Positions 8,759-18,318 are shown, counted from the stretch's first letter. The stretch: DNA of 35,959 nucleotides from Gammaproteobacteria bacterium (GCA_029861595.1 JAOTYY010000008.1:1-35959); one strand, 5' to 3'. Numbers and translations: made by a program. Notes: a model not told the origin generated them from the letters alone.

Positions 8759-10333
8759 ATGTCTGAGCAACCCAACATCCTGTTCGTCATGGCGGATCAG
8801 TTGCGCGCCGACTATCTTGGCTGCTATGGACACGGCGCCATACAAACGCCGCATATCGATGCACTTGCAAAGCGCGGTGTGATCTTCGACAGAGCGTATG
8901 TGCAGTCGCCCGTTTGTGGTGGCTCGCGCATGTGTTTCTACACCGGCCGCTATGCGGCTACGCACGGCGCGCATTACAACAACTACCCGCTACGGGTCGA
9001 TGAGATGACTATCGGCGACTACCTGCGGCCGCTGGGTTACCGTGTCGCGCTGGTTGGTAAAACCCACATGCGGGCTGACCTCGAGACGTTTGCCCGGCTG
9101 GGCATCGATCACGGCTCGCAAGCGGGCGAGCTGATAAGTCAATGCGGATTCGAGCCATTCGAACGCGACGACGGGCTGCATCCCACGCAGGCGGTGGATG
9201 CCAATCTCGCCTACAACAATTATTTACGCTCATGCGGGTACAATGACGCGAATCCCTGGCTCGACGTAGCTAATTCGGCGCTGGGCGAAGATGGCGAACT
9301 GTTGTCCGGGTGGCATATGCGCAATGCTGCGAAACCGGCGCGGGTACCGGAGCCGCATTCCGAAACAGCTTACATGACCGATCGTGCGATGGAATTCATC
9401 CGCACCAGCGAAAAGCAGCCCTGGTGTCTGCACCTCAGCTACATCAAACCACACTGGCCGTACATGGCCCCCGATCCTTACCACGCGATGTATACGGCTG
9501 CCGATGTTCAGATCGCAAACCGCAGCGAAGCCGAGCGCGAAGATCCAAATCCCGTCATCGCGGCGTTCATGCAACACGAAGAAAGCGTGAATTTCGCGCG
9601 CGAGGAAGTGCGCGAGACTGTTATCCCGGCGTATATGGGATTGGTCAGTCAGATCGACCATCATCTTGGCAGACTGATGGCTTTTCTGCGGGACCAGGGA
9701 CTCGCCGACAATACAATTGTGATCGTCACCAGCGACCACGGCGACTACCTGGGCGATCACTGGCTGGGTGAAAAAGATCTGTATCACGAAGAAATCGTGC
9801 GCGTGCCGCTTATCGTGTTCGATCCTCGTGCAGGCGCCGCGACCGCACGCGGAACCACTGTCGATGCGCTGGTCGAATCCATCGATCTGTTACCAACGAT
9901 GCTCCACTGGGCCGGCGGCGAGGCGCCGCCCGAACGTCTGGAAGGGTGTTCCTTGCACGCACTTCTGCACACTGATCGCCCGGAGAACTGGCGCGATGCG
10001 GTGTTCTCCGACGGCTGTTTCGGATTGCGCAGCGCGCGCGTTACGCTTGGCCTCGCCGCGCACGAAGCCCGCTCCTACATGGTACGCACGCAACGCTGGA
10101 AGTATGTACGTTTCGAAAAGCACCCGCCGTTGTTGTTCGATCTAGAAAACGATGCACACGAGCGCTTCGATCTCGGCAGGCGTCGAGAGTACGCACAGGT
10201 TCGCCAACAACTCGACGAACGATTGTTCGACTGGCTGCGCCACCGACGATTGCGCATTACGGTCAGCGACGCCCGCATCGAAGAACTTACTGGCACCGCA
10301 AAGCAGCGCGGCTACTTTTTCGGCGTGTGGTAA
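8759..10333 (+). CDS. Alkaline-phosphatase-superfamily hydrolase (sulfatase / phosphonate monoester hydrolase-like)
   Basis: Start ATG 8759: MSEQPNILFVMADQLRADYLGCYGH; SPVCGGSRMCFYTGRYAATHG; LVGKTHM; YIKPHWPY; TSDHGDYLGDHWLGEKDLYHEEIVRVPLIV. Confidence 0.85.
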   Translation: MSEQPNILFVMADQLRADYLGCYGHGAIQTPHIDALAKRGVIFDRAYVQSPVCGGSRMCFYTGRYAATHGAHYNNYPLRVDEMTIGDYLRPLGYRVALVGKTHMRADLETFARLGIDHGSQAGELISQCGFEPFERDDGLHPTQAVDANLAYNNYLRSCGYNDANPWLDVANSALGEDGELLSGWHMRNAAKPARVPEPHSETAYMTDRAMEFIRTSEKQPWCLHLSYIKPHWPYMAPDPYHAMYTAADVQIANRSEAEREDPNPVIAAFMQHEESVNFAREEVRETVIPAYMGLVSQIDHHLGRLMAFLRDQGLADNTIVIVTSDHGDYLGDHWLGEKDLYHEEIVRVPLIVFDPRAGAATARGTTVDALVESIDLLPTMLHWAGGEAPPERLEGCSLHALLHTDRPENWRDAVFSDGCFGLRSARVTLGLAAHEARSYMVRTQRWKYVRFEKHPPLLFDLENDAHERFDLGRRREYAQVRQQLDERLFDWLRHRRLRITVSDARIEELTGTAKQRGYFFGVW

Positions 10334-10446
10334 AATCACCGCCACTTGAAATCAACGTGTGGATTTGACCGACGGTGCATGCATGGCTGAATCACGCGAA
10401 GCGTAAACTGCATAGATTGGTACATCCTCGCGCCGCCGAGCAAGCT

Positions 10447-10923
10447 ATGGCCGAAATCAGCGTTCTGTTCATCTGCTCCGGTAACATCTGCCGATCACCC
10501 ACGGCGCAAGGTGTTTTCGAACACAAAGTCGTGCAGGCAGGGTTGGGAGAAAGAATATTCGTGGATTCCGCCGGCACCCACGGTTTCCACATAGGCAGTC
10601 GGCCCGACTCGCGCGCACAACGCGCGGCTGAGCGGCGCGGTTTCGATTTGAGCCGTCAGCGTTCACGCCGTGTCGAGGTCGACGATTTTGCGAACTTCGA
10701 CTACCTCATCGGCATGGACCGTGACAACATCCAGGCGTTGCGCGAAGTCTGTCCGCCCGCGAATTACGACAAACTTTCCCTGTTCATGCAGTTTGTCGCC
10801 ACCGCTGATGTGGACGAAGTACCCGATCCGTACTATGGCGGAACCCATGGTTTCGAGCGTGTGCTGGATCTCGTGGAACAGGCATCGGACGCACTGCTGG
10901 AACACGTACGCGACCGTCTATAA
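10447..10923 (+). CDS. Low molecular weight protein-tyrosine-phosphatase
   Basis: Start ATG 10447: MAEISVLFICSGNICRSPTAQGVFEH (C-x5-R P-loop) and C-terminal VDEVPDPYYGG (DP(Y/F)Y motif). Confidence 0.93.
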   Translation: MAEISVLFICSGNICRSPTAQGVFEHKVVQAGLGERIFVDSAGTHGFHIGSRPDSRAQRAAERRGFDLSRQRSRRVEVDDFANFDYLIGMDRDNIQALREVCPPANYDKLSLFMQFVATADVDEVPDPYYGGTHGFERVLDLVEQASDALLEHVRDRL

Positions 10924-10948
10924 GAGAAAGGGGCCAGGCCCCTTTCTC
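10924..10948. terminator. Bidirectional terminator candidate between convergent LMW-PTP and rne
   Basis: Perfect inverted repeat GAGAAAGGGGCC-A-GGCCCCTTTCTC immediately after the LMW-PTP stop. No strong flanking T tract on either strand. Confidence 0.6.
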
Positions 10949-10968
10949 TCGGCTCTGTTTGTTGTCCT

Positions 10969-13599
10969 TTAGTTCTCGCCGATTTTCCGTTCCGTTGGCT
11001 CGTCACCGGCAGTACCGTCCCGATTGCTGCCAGTTGCCTCATCGCCGGCCGTAGACGGTCGCGGCGCGGCAGCAGTGTCTGCTTCGTGCTCGCGTGGTGC
11101 TTCGCGGGCGATCGACGGTGGGTTGACATCCGCTGGCGATCCGCCGGTCTGCGGTAGTGTTGTCGCGGCCGCAGGTTGGGGGGGCGAACTCGCCTCGAAG
11201 GCGGCTGACGGACCGGGATCGCGTTCCGGCGACTGCGGGCTTGGCGCCGCCGCCGCCTCGGATCGGGGCGCGGAAGGTGCCGAGGGCGCTGGTCGCGTGT
11301 CCGACGCAGGCGCCGTTGTTGCCGGCGTTCCGCCTGCAGCGTGTGAGGGCGCCTGCTCGGCTTCGTTCTGCGCCGCGCTGGCACTGTTACCGGAAGCCAG
11401 CGACTTCACGCTGCTGGCGAGATCACTGGGCTGGCGTTCGGAAACCCGTGTGGCCTGTGCGTCACGCGCCGGGTCTTCCTGCGCGGACTGATTGCGCTGA
11501 CGCGCCGGGCCGTCCCGCGTAGACGGATTGCGTTGACGCGCGGATTTGCTCTCGGCGCCGCTACTGTCTTGCGTTGCCGCACCCGCACCCGCACCCGCAC
11601 CCGCATCCGCGTCAGCGCCGCGCCGACGGCGCCCGCCACGCCGCCCGCGCCGCGAACTGCTCTTGCGCTCGTTTCCGCTGGCGCCTTGATTCTGGCCGGC
11701 GTCGCCGCTGTCGCGACTTTTGGCCTGCGGTTGCTGCTGATTGCGTGGCGCGCGCTTGCCCGGTTGGTCCTCGCTGCTGCTCGTCGGTTTTCGTTCGCGG
11801 CGTTGATTCTGATTGCCGCCGCGATTGCGGGTATTGCCGCTGCGATTGCCCCGGGGCGCATTGCGGTTGCCGCCGCGATTGCGACGTTTTTCGGCCGGTT
11901 TTTCCGTTTCTCCTGACCCGAACAGTGCGGCGAACAGGCGTGTGAAAAAACCCGGTTCGACGTTTCGCTTGTCACTCGCCGGTGGTGCCGGTACACCCGG
12001 ATGCACGGTGCGTACCGCAGGCGTTTCTGCCGCTTCGGCCTGCCGTTCTTCGCCGGGGATATATGTTTCGCTTACGTCCTCCGCCAGTTCGTAGCTGCTC
12101 TTGGATTCAGTCTCGGTGGCGGCATCCGATTTACGAATGCGCTCGATTTTGTAGTGCGGCGTCTCTAGCGACGGGTTCGGCACGATCAGAATATGAACCC
12201 CGTTACGTTCCTCGATGGCCGTTACGTTGTCGCGCTTTTCGTTGAGCAGATAGGTCGCGGCTTCTACCGGCAGTTGCGCCACCACGCGGCCGGTGTTTTC
12301 TTTCAAGGTCTCTTCTTCGACGATTCGCAGCACCGCCAGCGCGAGCGATTGTATGCTGCGGATGCTGCCCTGGCCGTTGCAGCGCGGGCATACCAGTTCC
12401 GAGGCTTCGGCCAATGAGGGGCGCAGACGCTGGCGTGACATCTCGAGCAGGCCAAAGCGGGAAATACGCCCAAGCTGCACCCGTGCGCGGTCCATTTTCA
12501 ATGCCTCGCGCAGCCGGTTTTCGACCTGTCGCTGGTTCTTGTTGCTCAGCATGTCGATAAAATCGATCACGATCAGCCCGCCGTTGTCGCGCAACCGCAG
12601 CTGCCGGGCCACCTCGTCACAAGCCTCGAGGTTGGTGTTCAACGCGGTTTCCTCGATATCGCTGCCGCGGGTCGCACGCGCGGAGTTGATGTCTATCGAT
12701 ATCAGCGCCTCGGTATAGTCGATCGCCAGAGCGCCGCCCGAGGGCAGGCGCACTTCGCGCTGGAAAGCGGATTCGATCTGGGATTCGATCTGGAAGCGGT
12801 TGAACAGCGGTATCGAATCGCTGTACTGCTTCAGTTTGCGCAGATTCTGCGGCATCGTCTGTTCGATGAACTTGTGCGCCTGGTTGTGCACGTCCTGCTC
12901 GTCAACCAGAATTTCGCCGATGTCGCCGCGGAAATAGTCGCGCAGCGCGCGCACGATGACGTTGCTTTCCTGATAGATAAGAAACGGCGCGGGGCGGTCT
13001 TCAGCGGCCCGTTTTATAGCCGCCCAGATATCTCTCTGGTAGTCCAGGTCCCATTGCAGTTCTTCGGAGCTGCGCCCGACTCCGGCGGTTCGCACGATAG
13101 TGCCCATTCCTTCGGGTATGGACAGTTGGCTCAATACTTCGCGAAGATCGCTGCGATCCTCGCCCTCGATGCGGCGCGACACGCCGCCGGCACGAGGATT
13201 ATTGGGCATCAGTACCAGGTAGCGTCCGGCGAGGCTGATTAAGGTTGTCAGCGCGGCGCCTTTATTGCCGCGTTCCTCCTTCTCTACCTGGCAGATTATC
13301 TCCTGGCCCTCATCGATGCCGTCTTTTACGGACGGCCGTCCCCCCTGCTCGATGACTTTGGGATCCAGGTAGTCGCGGGAAATTTCCTTGAATGGCAGGA
13401 AACCGTGGCGTTCCGCGCCATAGTCGACGAATGCCGCCTCGAGGCTGGGCTCAATGCGGGTAATGACGCCTTTGTAGATGTTGGATTTTTTCTGTTCCCG
13501 TGCGCGGTGCTCTATGTCCAGGTCTTCAAGACGCTGTCCGTCCACGATAGCTACGCGCAACTCTTCCGGTTGAGTTGCGTTTATCAACATTCTTTTCAT
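10969..13599 (-). CDS. rne: Ribonuclease E
   Basis: ORF opens at 13707; start ATG 13599 ([69 protein letters not shown]). S1 domain, [13 protein letters not shown] catalytic region, CPRCNGQG Zn-link, and a long disordered R/G/A/P-rich C-terminal tail. Confidence 0.96.
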   Translation of the reverse strand: MKRMLINATQPEELRVAIVDGQRLEDLDIEHRAREQKKSNIYKGVITRIEPSLEAAFVDYGAERHGFLPFKEISRDYLDPKVIEQGGRPSVKDGIDEGQEIICQVEKEERGNKGAALTTLISLAGRYLVLMPNNPRAGGVSRRIEGEDRSDLREVLSQLSIPEGMGTIVRTAGVGRSSEELQWDLDYQRDIWAAIKRAAEDRPAPFLIYQESNVIVRALRDYFRGDIGEILVDEQDVHNQAHKFIEQTMPQNLRKLKQYSDSIPLFNRFQIESQIESAFQREVRLPSGGALAIDYTEALISIDINSARATRGSDIEETALNTNLEACDEVARQLRLRDNGGLIVIDFIDMLSNKNQRQVENRLREALKMDRARVQLGRISRFGLLEMSRQRLRPSLAEASELVCPRCNGQGSIRSIQSLALAVLRIVEEETLKENTGRVVAQLPVEAATYLLNEKRDNVTAIEERNGVHILIVPNPSLETPHYKIERIRKSDAATETESKSSYELAEDVSETYIPGEERQAEAAETPAVRTVHPGVPAPPASDKRNVEPGFFTRLFAALFGSGETEKPAEKRRNRGGNRNAPRGNRSGNTRNRGGNQNQRRERKPTSSSEDQPGKRAPRNQQQPQAKSRDSGDAGQNQGASGNERKSSSRRGRRGGRRRRGADADAGAGAGAGAATQDSSGAESKSARQRNPSTRDGPARQRNQSAQEDPARDAQATRVSERQPSDLASSVKSLASGNSASAAQNEAEQAPSHAAGGTPATTAPASDTRPAPSAPSAPRSEAAAAPSPQSPERDPGPSAAFEASSPPQPAAATTLPQTGGSPADVNPPSIAREAPREHEADTAAAPRPSTAGDEATGSNRDGTAGDEPTERKIGEN
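11577..11610. repeat. Hexanucleotide microsatellite (CCGCAC)n inside the rne tail
   Basis: Four perfect CCGCAC units (11577-11600), then CCGCAT and a partial CCGC. On the minus strand it encodes part of [14 protein letters not shown]. Confidence 0.9.
11813..11883. repeat. 17-bp direct repeat ttgccgccgcgattgcg within rne
   Basis: Exact copies at 11813-11829 and 11867-11883; each encodes (R)NRGGN on the minus strand. Confidence 0.85.
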
Positions 13600-13767
13600 G
13601 ATACATCCATTGCGACGGGCGCATTCGGGTGCCGCCGGGCCGCTGCCCGGCTTGCTTTCCATGCACAGCGTTGGCCACGAGTCCCGAGAGCCGTGGCAAT
13701 TTGTCAATCAATTCATCATTGACTTTCGCGCGCATTGACAGTTGCTTCCGTCAGTTGTGTTCTACGT

Positions 13768-13787
13768 TCGCCGGTTAACCGGTGAAG
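13768..13787. promoter_or_regulatory. Near-perfect palindrome in the rne-rluC divergent region (probable rne leader)
   Basis: TTCGCCGGTTAACCGGTGAA; the central CCGGTTAACCGG is a perfect palindrome and the flanks match apart from one G/T position. Confidence 0.45.
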
Positions 13788-14025
13788 CTCATATGTACCC
13801 GCGTCTGGTATCGCGACGTACCTCGAATCCGTTTGCAGAGCACGCTCGCACATAGGGGCGGGGTGAATACCACGCTCCGCGTGAGCGTTTGAGTCGCGAT
13901 TCTACCGGCGCGGTGTTGATCTGAACCCCGAGTTTGGGGCGCGCATTGCGACGCCTGCACTGCATAACATGCGAAATATATCAGAGCAGGTGAAATACGT
14001 TCAATCGGTGGGCATTATTGTTTGC

Positions 14026-14946
14026 ATGCCGCAACCGGAGATTCCAGCGTCAAAAGCCCGCACTATCGCCATCGATGCGGAGCGGGCCGGCCAGCGCCTG
14101 GACAATTATCTCCTCGGGCAGTTGAAAGGCGTGCCCCGCTCGCTGGTCTACCGGTTGCTGCGTACCGGGCAGGTCCGCGTCAACGGTGGCCGGGCCAAGC
14201 CGGCATACCGGCTGCAACCCGGTGACGCAGTACGCATTCCACCTGTGCATACGACCACGCGCGAACCACCGCGCGCTGACCCCAGACGTGCCCGCGAATT
14301 GCTGGATGCGGTGCTCTACGAGGACCAGGATCTGCTGGCCATCAACAAACCCTCGGGCCTCGCCGTGCATGGCGGCAGCCGGGTGCGTGTCGGCATCGTG
14401 GAGATCCTGCGTGCGGCCGGTCGCCCGCAGCTGGAGCTGGTGCACCGGCTGGACAGGGAAACCAGCGGCTGCCTGCTGTTAGCGAAACGGCGGGCTGCGC
14501 TGCAACACTTACACGCGGAACTGCGTGCCGGGGCGGTGCGTAAGGAGTACCTGACCCTGGTGGCCGGGCAATGGCGGCACCCGGAGATCGTCGATCTACC
14601 GCTGCGGCGCCACAGCGGCGAGCAGCGTGCCAGCAGTGCCGGCAAGGCGGCGATAACAAATTTTGAACCTTTTGAATTCCTGGCCGATACCACTCTAACG
14701 CGGGTGTTGCTGCAAACTGGCCGCACACACCAGATTCGTGTGCATGCGGCTGCCCGCGGGCACCCGGTGGCAGGCGATACGCGCTATGGCGATTTTGCCT
14801 TCAACCGGGAGATGCGTGGTCTCGGGCTGCGGCGCATGTTTCTGCATGCAGCCAGTGTAACCTGCGGTCATGCCGGCGGTCTGACCGTCGAAGCACCCTT
14901 GCCGGCGGCGCTGCAGGATGTTTTACAGCGTTTGCGGCAGCGCTAA
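14026..14946 (+). CDS. rluC: 23S rRNA pseudouridine synthase, RluC/RluD family
   Basis: ORF from 13969; likely start ATG 14026 (MPQPEIPASKARTIAIDAERAGQRLDNYLLGQLKGVPRSLVYRLLRTGQVRVNGGRAKP). S4 domain plus catalytic LVHRLDRETSGCLLLAK and GRTHQIRVH. Divergent from rne, a classic pairing. Confidence 0.92.
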   Translation: MPQPEIPASKARTIAIDAERAGQRLDNYLLGQLKGVPRSLVYRLLRTGQVRVNGGRAKPAYRLQPGDAVRIPPVHTTTREPPRADPRRARELLDAVLYEDQDLLAINKPSGLAVHGGSRVRVGIVEILRAAGRPQLELVHRLDRETSGCLLLAKRRAALQHLHAELRAGAVRKEYLTLVAGQWRHPEIVDLPLRRHSGEQRASSAGKAAITNFEPFEFLADTTLTRVLLQTGRTHQIRVHAAARGHPVAGDTRYGDFAFNREMRGLGLRRMFLHAASVTCGHAGGLTVEAPLPAALQDVLQRLRQR

Positions 14947-15032
14947 TCGGTTGCGCGGTGCAGCCCCGAAAGTGAAAATGTAGAGTTTACGGAGACTCGG
15001 GGACGGCGCGACGGTTCCCGGCGAGGATTTGC

Positions 15033-16061
15033 ATGGTAGATAAGGATCAGGACACGCCCAAGCCGGCTGCTCCAGGCACGCCGTCGAAAGGCGCTAAATG
15101 GCTGGGTGATAAACCGCAGACCCGGCAGGTAAACCCCAACTGGGATCGCGAACTCATCATCAGTCTGGCCACCGCTTCGCTCACCGAGCAGCGGCGGGCG
15201 AGACGCTGGGGCGTGTTTTTCAAAGCGGTGTTGCTGCTGTATCTGTTCGCACTGCTGGTCACCTTCGGCAGCTATGAATTCGGCGCCGAGCCACTGGAAG
15301 CCGGCCGACATACCGCGGTCGTGGATGTCAACGGACTGATCGCTGCGAGCAAGGATGCCAGTGCCGAAAACATCATCGCCGGGCTGCAGGCAGCTTACGA
15401 AGACGAGGATACGGCGGGTGTGATATTGCATATCAACAGTCCCGGCGGCAGCCCTGTCCAGGCGGGCATTATCTACGATGAGATCCGCCGCCTGCGCACC
15501 GAGAACTCCACGATCCCCCTGTATGCCGTGGTCGCCGACGTCTGTGCCTCGGGTGGCTACTACATCGCCGCTGCTGCGGACCGGATATATGCCGACAAGG
15601 CCAGCATTGTCGGTTCCATCGGTGTGCGCATCGACAGCTTCGGCTTCGTCGACGCGATGCGCGACCTGGGTGTGGAGCGTCGTCTGATGACGGCCGGTGA
15701 GAGCAAAGGCCTGCTGGATCCGTTTCTGCCCAGCAATAAGGGCGAGGTCCGCCACGTGCAGTCGCTGCTGGATCGCATTCACGATCAGTTCATCAATGCC
15801 GTGAAAGCTGGTCGCGGCGCACGGCTGAAAGACAACCCGCAGCTGTTCAGCGGCTTGATCTGGACCGGAGAGGAAAGCGTGGAGTATGGGCTGATCGACG
15901 AACTGGCGTCGCTGGAGAAAGTTGCCCGTGATGTGATCGGCGCGAAGCGGCTGGTTAACTTCTCGCCGCGCAAAGACTTATTCGAGCGTTTCGCAGATCG
16001 CCTCGGCACGGCCGTCGCTGCGTCGCTGAGTAGCCAACTGCAGGGCTTGCAGATTCGCTAG
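15033..16061 (+). CDS. sppA: S49 family signal peptide peptidase (SppA-like)
   Basis: 342 aa; N-terminal TM segment, VILHINSPGGSPVQAG, CASGGYYIAAAADRIYADKASIVGSIGV. Confidence 0.9.
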   Translation: MVDKDQDTPKPAAPGTPSKGAKWLGDKPQTRQVNPNWDRELIISLATASLTEQRRARRWGVFFKAVLLLYLFALLVTFGSYEFGAEPLEAGRHTAVVDVNGLIAASKDASAENIIAGLQAAYEDEDTAGVILHINSPGGSPVQAGIIYDEIRRLRTENSTIPLYAVVADVCASGGYYIAAAADRIYADKASIVGSIGVRIDSFGFVDAMRDLGVERRLMTAGESKGLLDPFLPSNKGEVRHVQSLLDRIHDQFINAVKAGRGARLKDNPQLFSGLIWTGEESVEYGLIDELASLEKVARDVIGAKRLVNFSPRKDLFERFADRLGTAVAASLSSQLQGLQIR

Positions 16062-16288
16062 TGGGCTGTCCGATTCATTGGCGCAGTTTCTTTGGACGCG
16101 CCCCCAAGAGGACCCCACACACTGACGCTAATGCGGTGTTGCTGTCCTTGACAAGGGCAGGCCATTGCCGGCGAACGGCGCCTTGCCTTGACGCCGGTGT
16201 GGGGCTCTGAAACGGTACGAATTCGTCGGAAAGGACGTGGTACCTGAGCGGCCGGGCCGCAGCAGGCGTTTCAAACAGGGGGCTCTCA

Positions 16289-17755
16289 ATGCGACTACCC
16301 ACGCGGCTGTACACGGCGGAGCAAAGCCGTACGCTGGATCGCCGCGCAATCCAGCAGGGGATTCCAGGCTACGAACTGATGTGCAGGGCGGGCACTGCTG
16401 CCTACCGCGCGTTGCGGTTGCGCTGGCCTGGCGCGCACCGGGTCGCCGTTATCTGCGGTACCGGCAACAATGGCGGAGACGGTTTCGTGATCGCGCGCCT
16501 GCTGCATGAGGCGGGGCTGCAAGTCGATGTTTTCCTGCATGGCGACGGGCAACGTATCGGCGGCGATGCCGCGACGGCGCGTGACGCATGGAAAGACGCC
16601 GGCGGACGCGTTCAGCCTGCCGATAGAGCATCCTTCGACACCTACGAGTTGCTGGTCGACGGATTGTTCGGTACTGGTCTGCAACGAGACCTGGGCGGTG
16701 CGACGGCGTCGTTGGTGGAGCGGATCAACGACAGCCCCGCGCCGACCCTGGCGATCGATATGCCCTCCGGGATTGCCAGTGACACCGGCGCGGTGATGGG
16801 CGTCGGTGTGCGTGCCGAACTTACCGTGACGTTCATTGGCCTGAAACGCGGTTTGTTTACCGCCGGAGGACCGGAACACGCAGGTTGCGTGGCGTTTGCC
16901 GACCTCGATGCATCTTCCGAGGTAGCGGAAGGCGTACCCGACTACGTTGAGCGTGTGAGTTGTTGTCCGCGGTTGGGGGAGGCGGATCGAACGCGGTCGC
17001 TCGGCGCACACAAAGGTACTTTCGGCCACGTGCTGGTGCTGGGCGGCGATTACGGTATGTCAGGCGCGGTGCGCCTGGCTGGACTCGCCGCCCTGCGCGC
17101 CGGTGCGGGGCTGGTGAGCGTGGCAACACGTGCTGCGCATACTGCTGCCGGACCGCCGGAACTGATGCAGCATGGTGTCGAATCGGCGGAGCAACTGCAG
17201 CCCCTGCTGCAGCGCGCTGGCTGCGTCGCGGTCGGTCCGGGGCTCGGCCAATCGGTGTGGGCAGATGAACTGTTGGCGGCCGCCATGGACAGCGGCAAAC
17301 CGCTGGTGATAGATGCGGATGCGTTGAATCTACTGGCCGTGGCGCAGCGCAAATGCAACATGGCGATATTGACTCCGCACCCCGGCGAGGCGGCACGACT
17401 GTTGAACTGCAGCACGGGTGACATTCAACAAGATCGATTTACCGCGGTGCGCAGCGTGCTCACAACCTACGGTGCCGAGGCAGTCGTGCTCAAGGGCAAC
17501 GGAACGCTGGTGGCAGATGCCGCGCGTACTGCACTCATCGATCGCGGCACCCCGGCACTGGCAACCGGTGGCAGCGGCGACGTATTGACCGGAACTGTGG
17601 CTGCGTTCGTGGCACGCGGCACCGGTTTCATGCAGGGTGCCGTGTGCGCCGCGTGCGTGCATGCCGAGGCCGGCGAGCGTGCCGCTGCCGGCCGGTTGCG
17701 TGGGGTGACCGCCGGCGACGTGGCTGAGGCGATCGCGCAGTGTCTGCCGCACTGA
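16289..17755 (+). CDS. nnr: Bifunctional NAD(P)H-hydrate epimerase / ADP-dependent NAD(P)H-hydrate dehydratase
   Basis: 488 aa; N-terminal YjeF_N (GTGNNGGDGFVIARLL) and C-terminal carbohydrate-kinase-like domain (HKGTFGHVLVLGGDYGMSGA, ILTPHPGEAARLL, GGSGDVLTG). Confidence 0.94.
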   Translation: MRLPTRLYTAEQSRTLDRRAIQQGIPGYELMCRAGTAAYRALRLRWPGAHRVAVICGTGNNGGDGFVIARLLHEAGLQVDVFLHGDGQRIGGDAATARDAWKDAGGRVQPADRASFDTYELLVDGLFGTGLQRDLGGATASLVERINDSPAPTLAIDMPSGIASDTGAVMGVGVRAELTVTFIGLKRGLFTAGGPEHAGCVAFADLDASSEVAEGVPDYVERVSCCPRLGEADRTRSLGAHKGTFGHVLVLGGDYGMSGAVRLAGLAALRAGAGLVSVATRAAHTAAGPPELMQHGVESAEQLQPLLQRAGCVAVGPGLGQSVWADELLAAAMDSGKPLVIDADALNLLAVAQRKCNMAILTPHPGEAARLLNCSTGDIQQDRFTAVRSVLTTYGAEAVVLKGNGTLVADAARTALIDRGTPALATGGSGDVLTGTVAAFVARGTGFMQGAVCAACVHAEAGERAAAGRLRGVTAGDVAEAIAQCLPH

Positions 17756-18240
17756 CGACGATCTCCCTGGCGGACGAGGCGGCGACCGAGGCGCTGGGCC
17801 GGCGTCTGGCAGGGTGTGTGCGGATAACGCAGCTGATTTTTCTGCGCGGTGAACTGGGGGCTGGAAAAACCACACTGTGCAGGGGTTTTTTACGGGGATT
17901 GGGCTATCAGGGGCTGGTGAAAAGTCCGACCTATACGCTTTGCGAAACCTATCGCGTGGCGGACGTACAGTGTCTGCACTGTGATTTCTACCGGTTGTCC
18001 CACCCCGAGGAAATGGAGTACCTGGGCTTGCGCGAGCAGTTCGACGCAAACCGCGTATTGCTGATCGAGTGGCCGGAGATCGCCACGCAGATCCTGCCGC
18101 CACCCGATCTAGACATCACGCTCAGCTTCGCGGCGACCGGGCGGATTGCCGAACTGCGCGCGGGCACGCCACGCGGCGAGTCCGTAATCCCGGCTCTGGG
18201 CACCGGCGGCGACAGCATATCCAAATCTCATGTAAGTTGA
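17740..18240 (+). CDS. tsaE: tRNA threonylcarbamoyladenosine biosynthesis ATPase TsaE
   Basis: GTG start overlapping the end of nnr; Walker A GELGAGKTTL, SPTYTLCETY, LLIEWPE. Confidence 0.92.
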   Translation: MSAALTTISLADEAATEALGRRLAGCVRITQLIFLRGELGAGKTTLCRGFLRGLGYQGLVKSPTYTLCETYRVADVQCLHCDFYRLSHPEEMEYLGLREQFDANRVLLIEWPEIATQILPPPDLDITLSFAATGRIAELRAGTPRGESVIPALGTGGDSISKSHVS

Positions 18241-18318
18241 AAGAAAGTGTGTAAAAACACTTGATTTTTATATCAATTTGTTGAAAATCTACAGCGTTGG
18301 AATCGTCGTACAAACGGA

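Noticed and set aside
10833-11996. Arginine-rich minus-strand ORFs (10833-11384 and 11406-11996)
   Set aside because: Mostly alternative reading frames of the low-complexity rne tail; the Arg richness is a by-product of GC composition.
14960-15002. ccccga...tcgggg inverted repeat upstream of sppA
   Set aside because: Only 6 bp with a 27-nt loop in GC-rich DNA; likely chance.
16075-16349. Minus-strand ORFs across the sppA-nnr gap
   Set aside because: Overlap each other and the nnr start, with composition unlike a protein; the gap is better viewed as non-coding.
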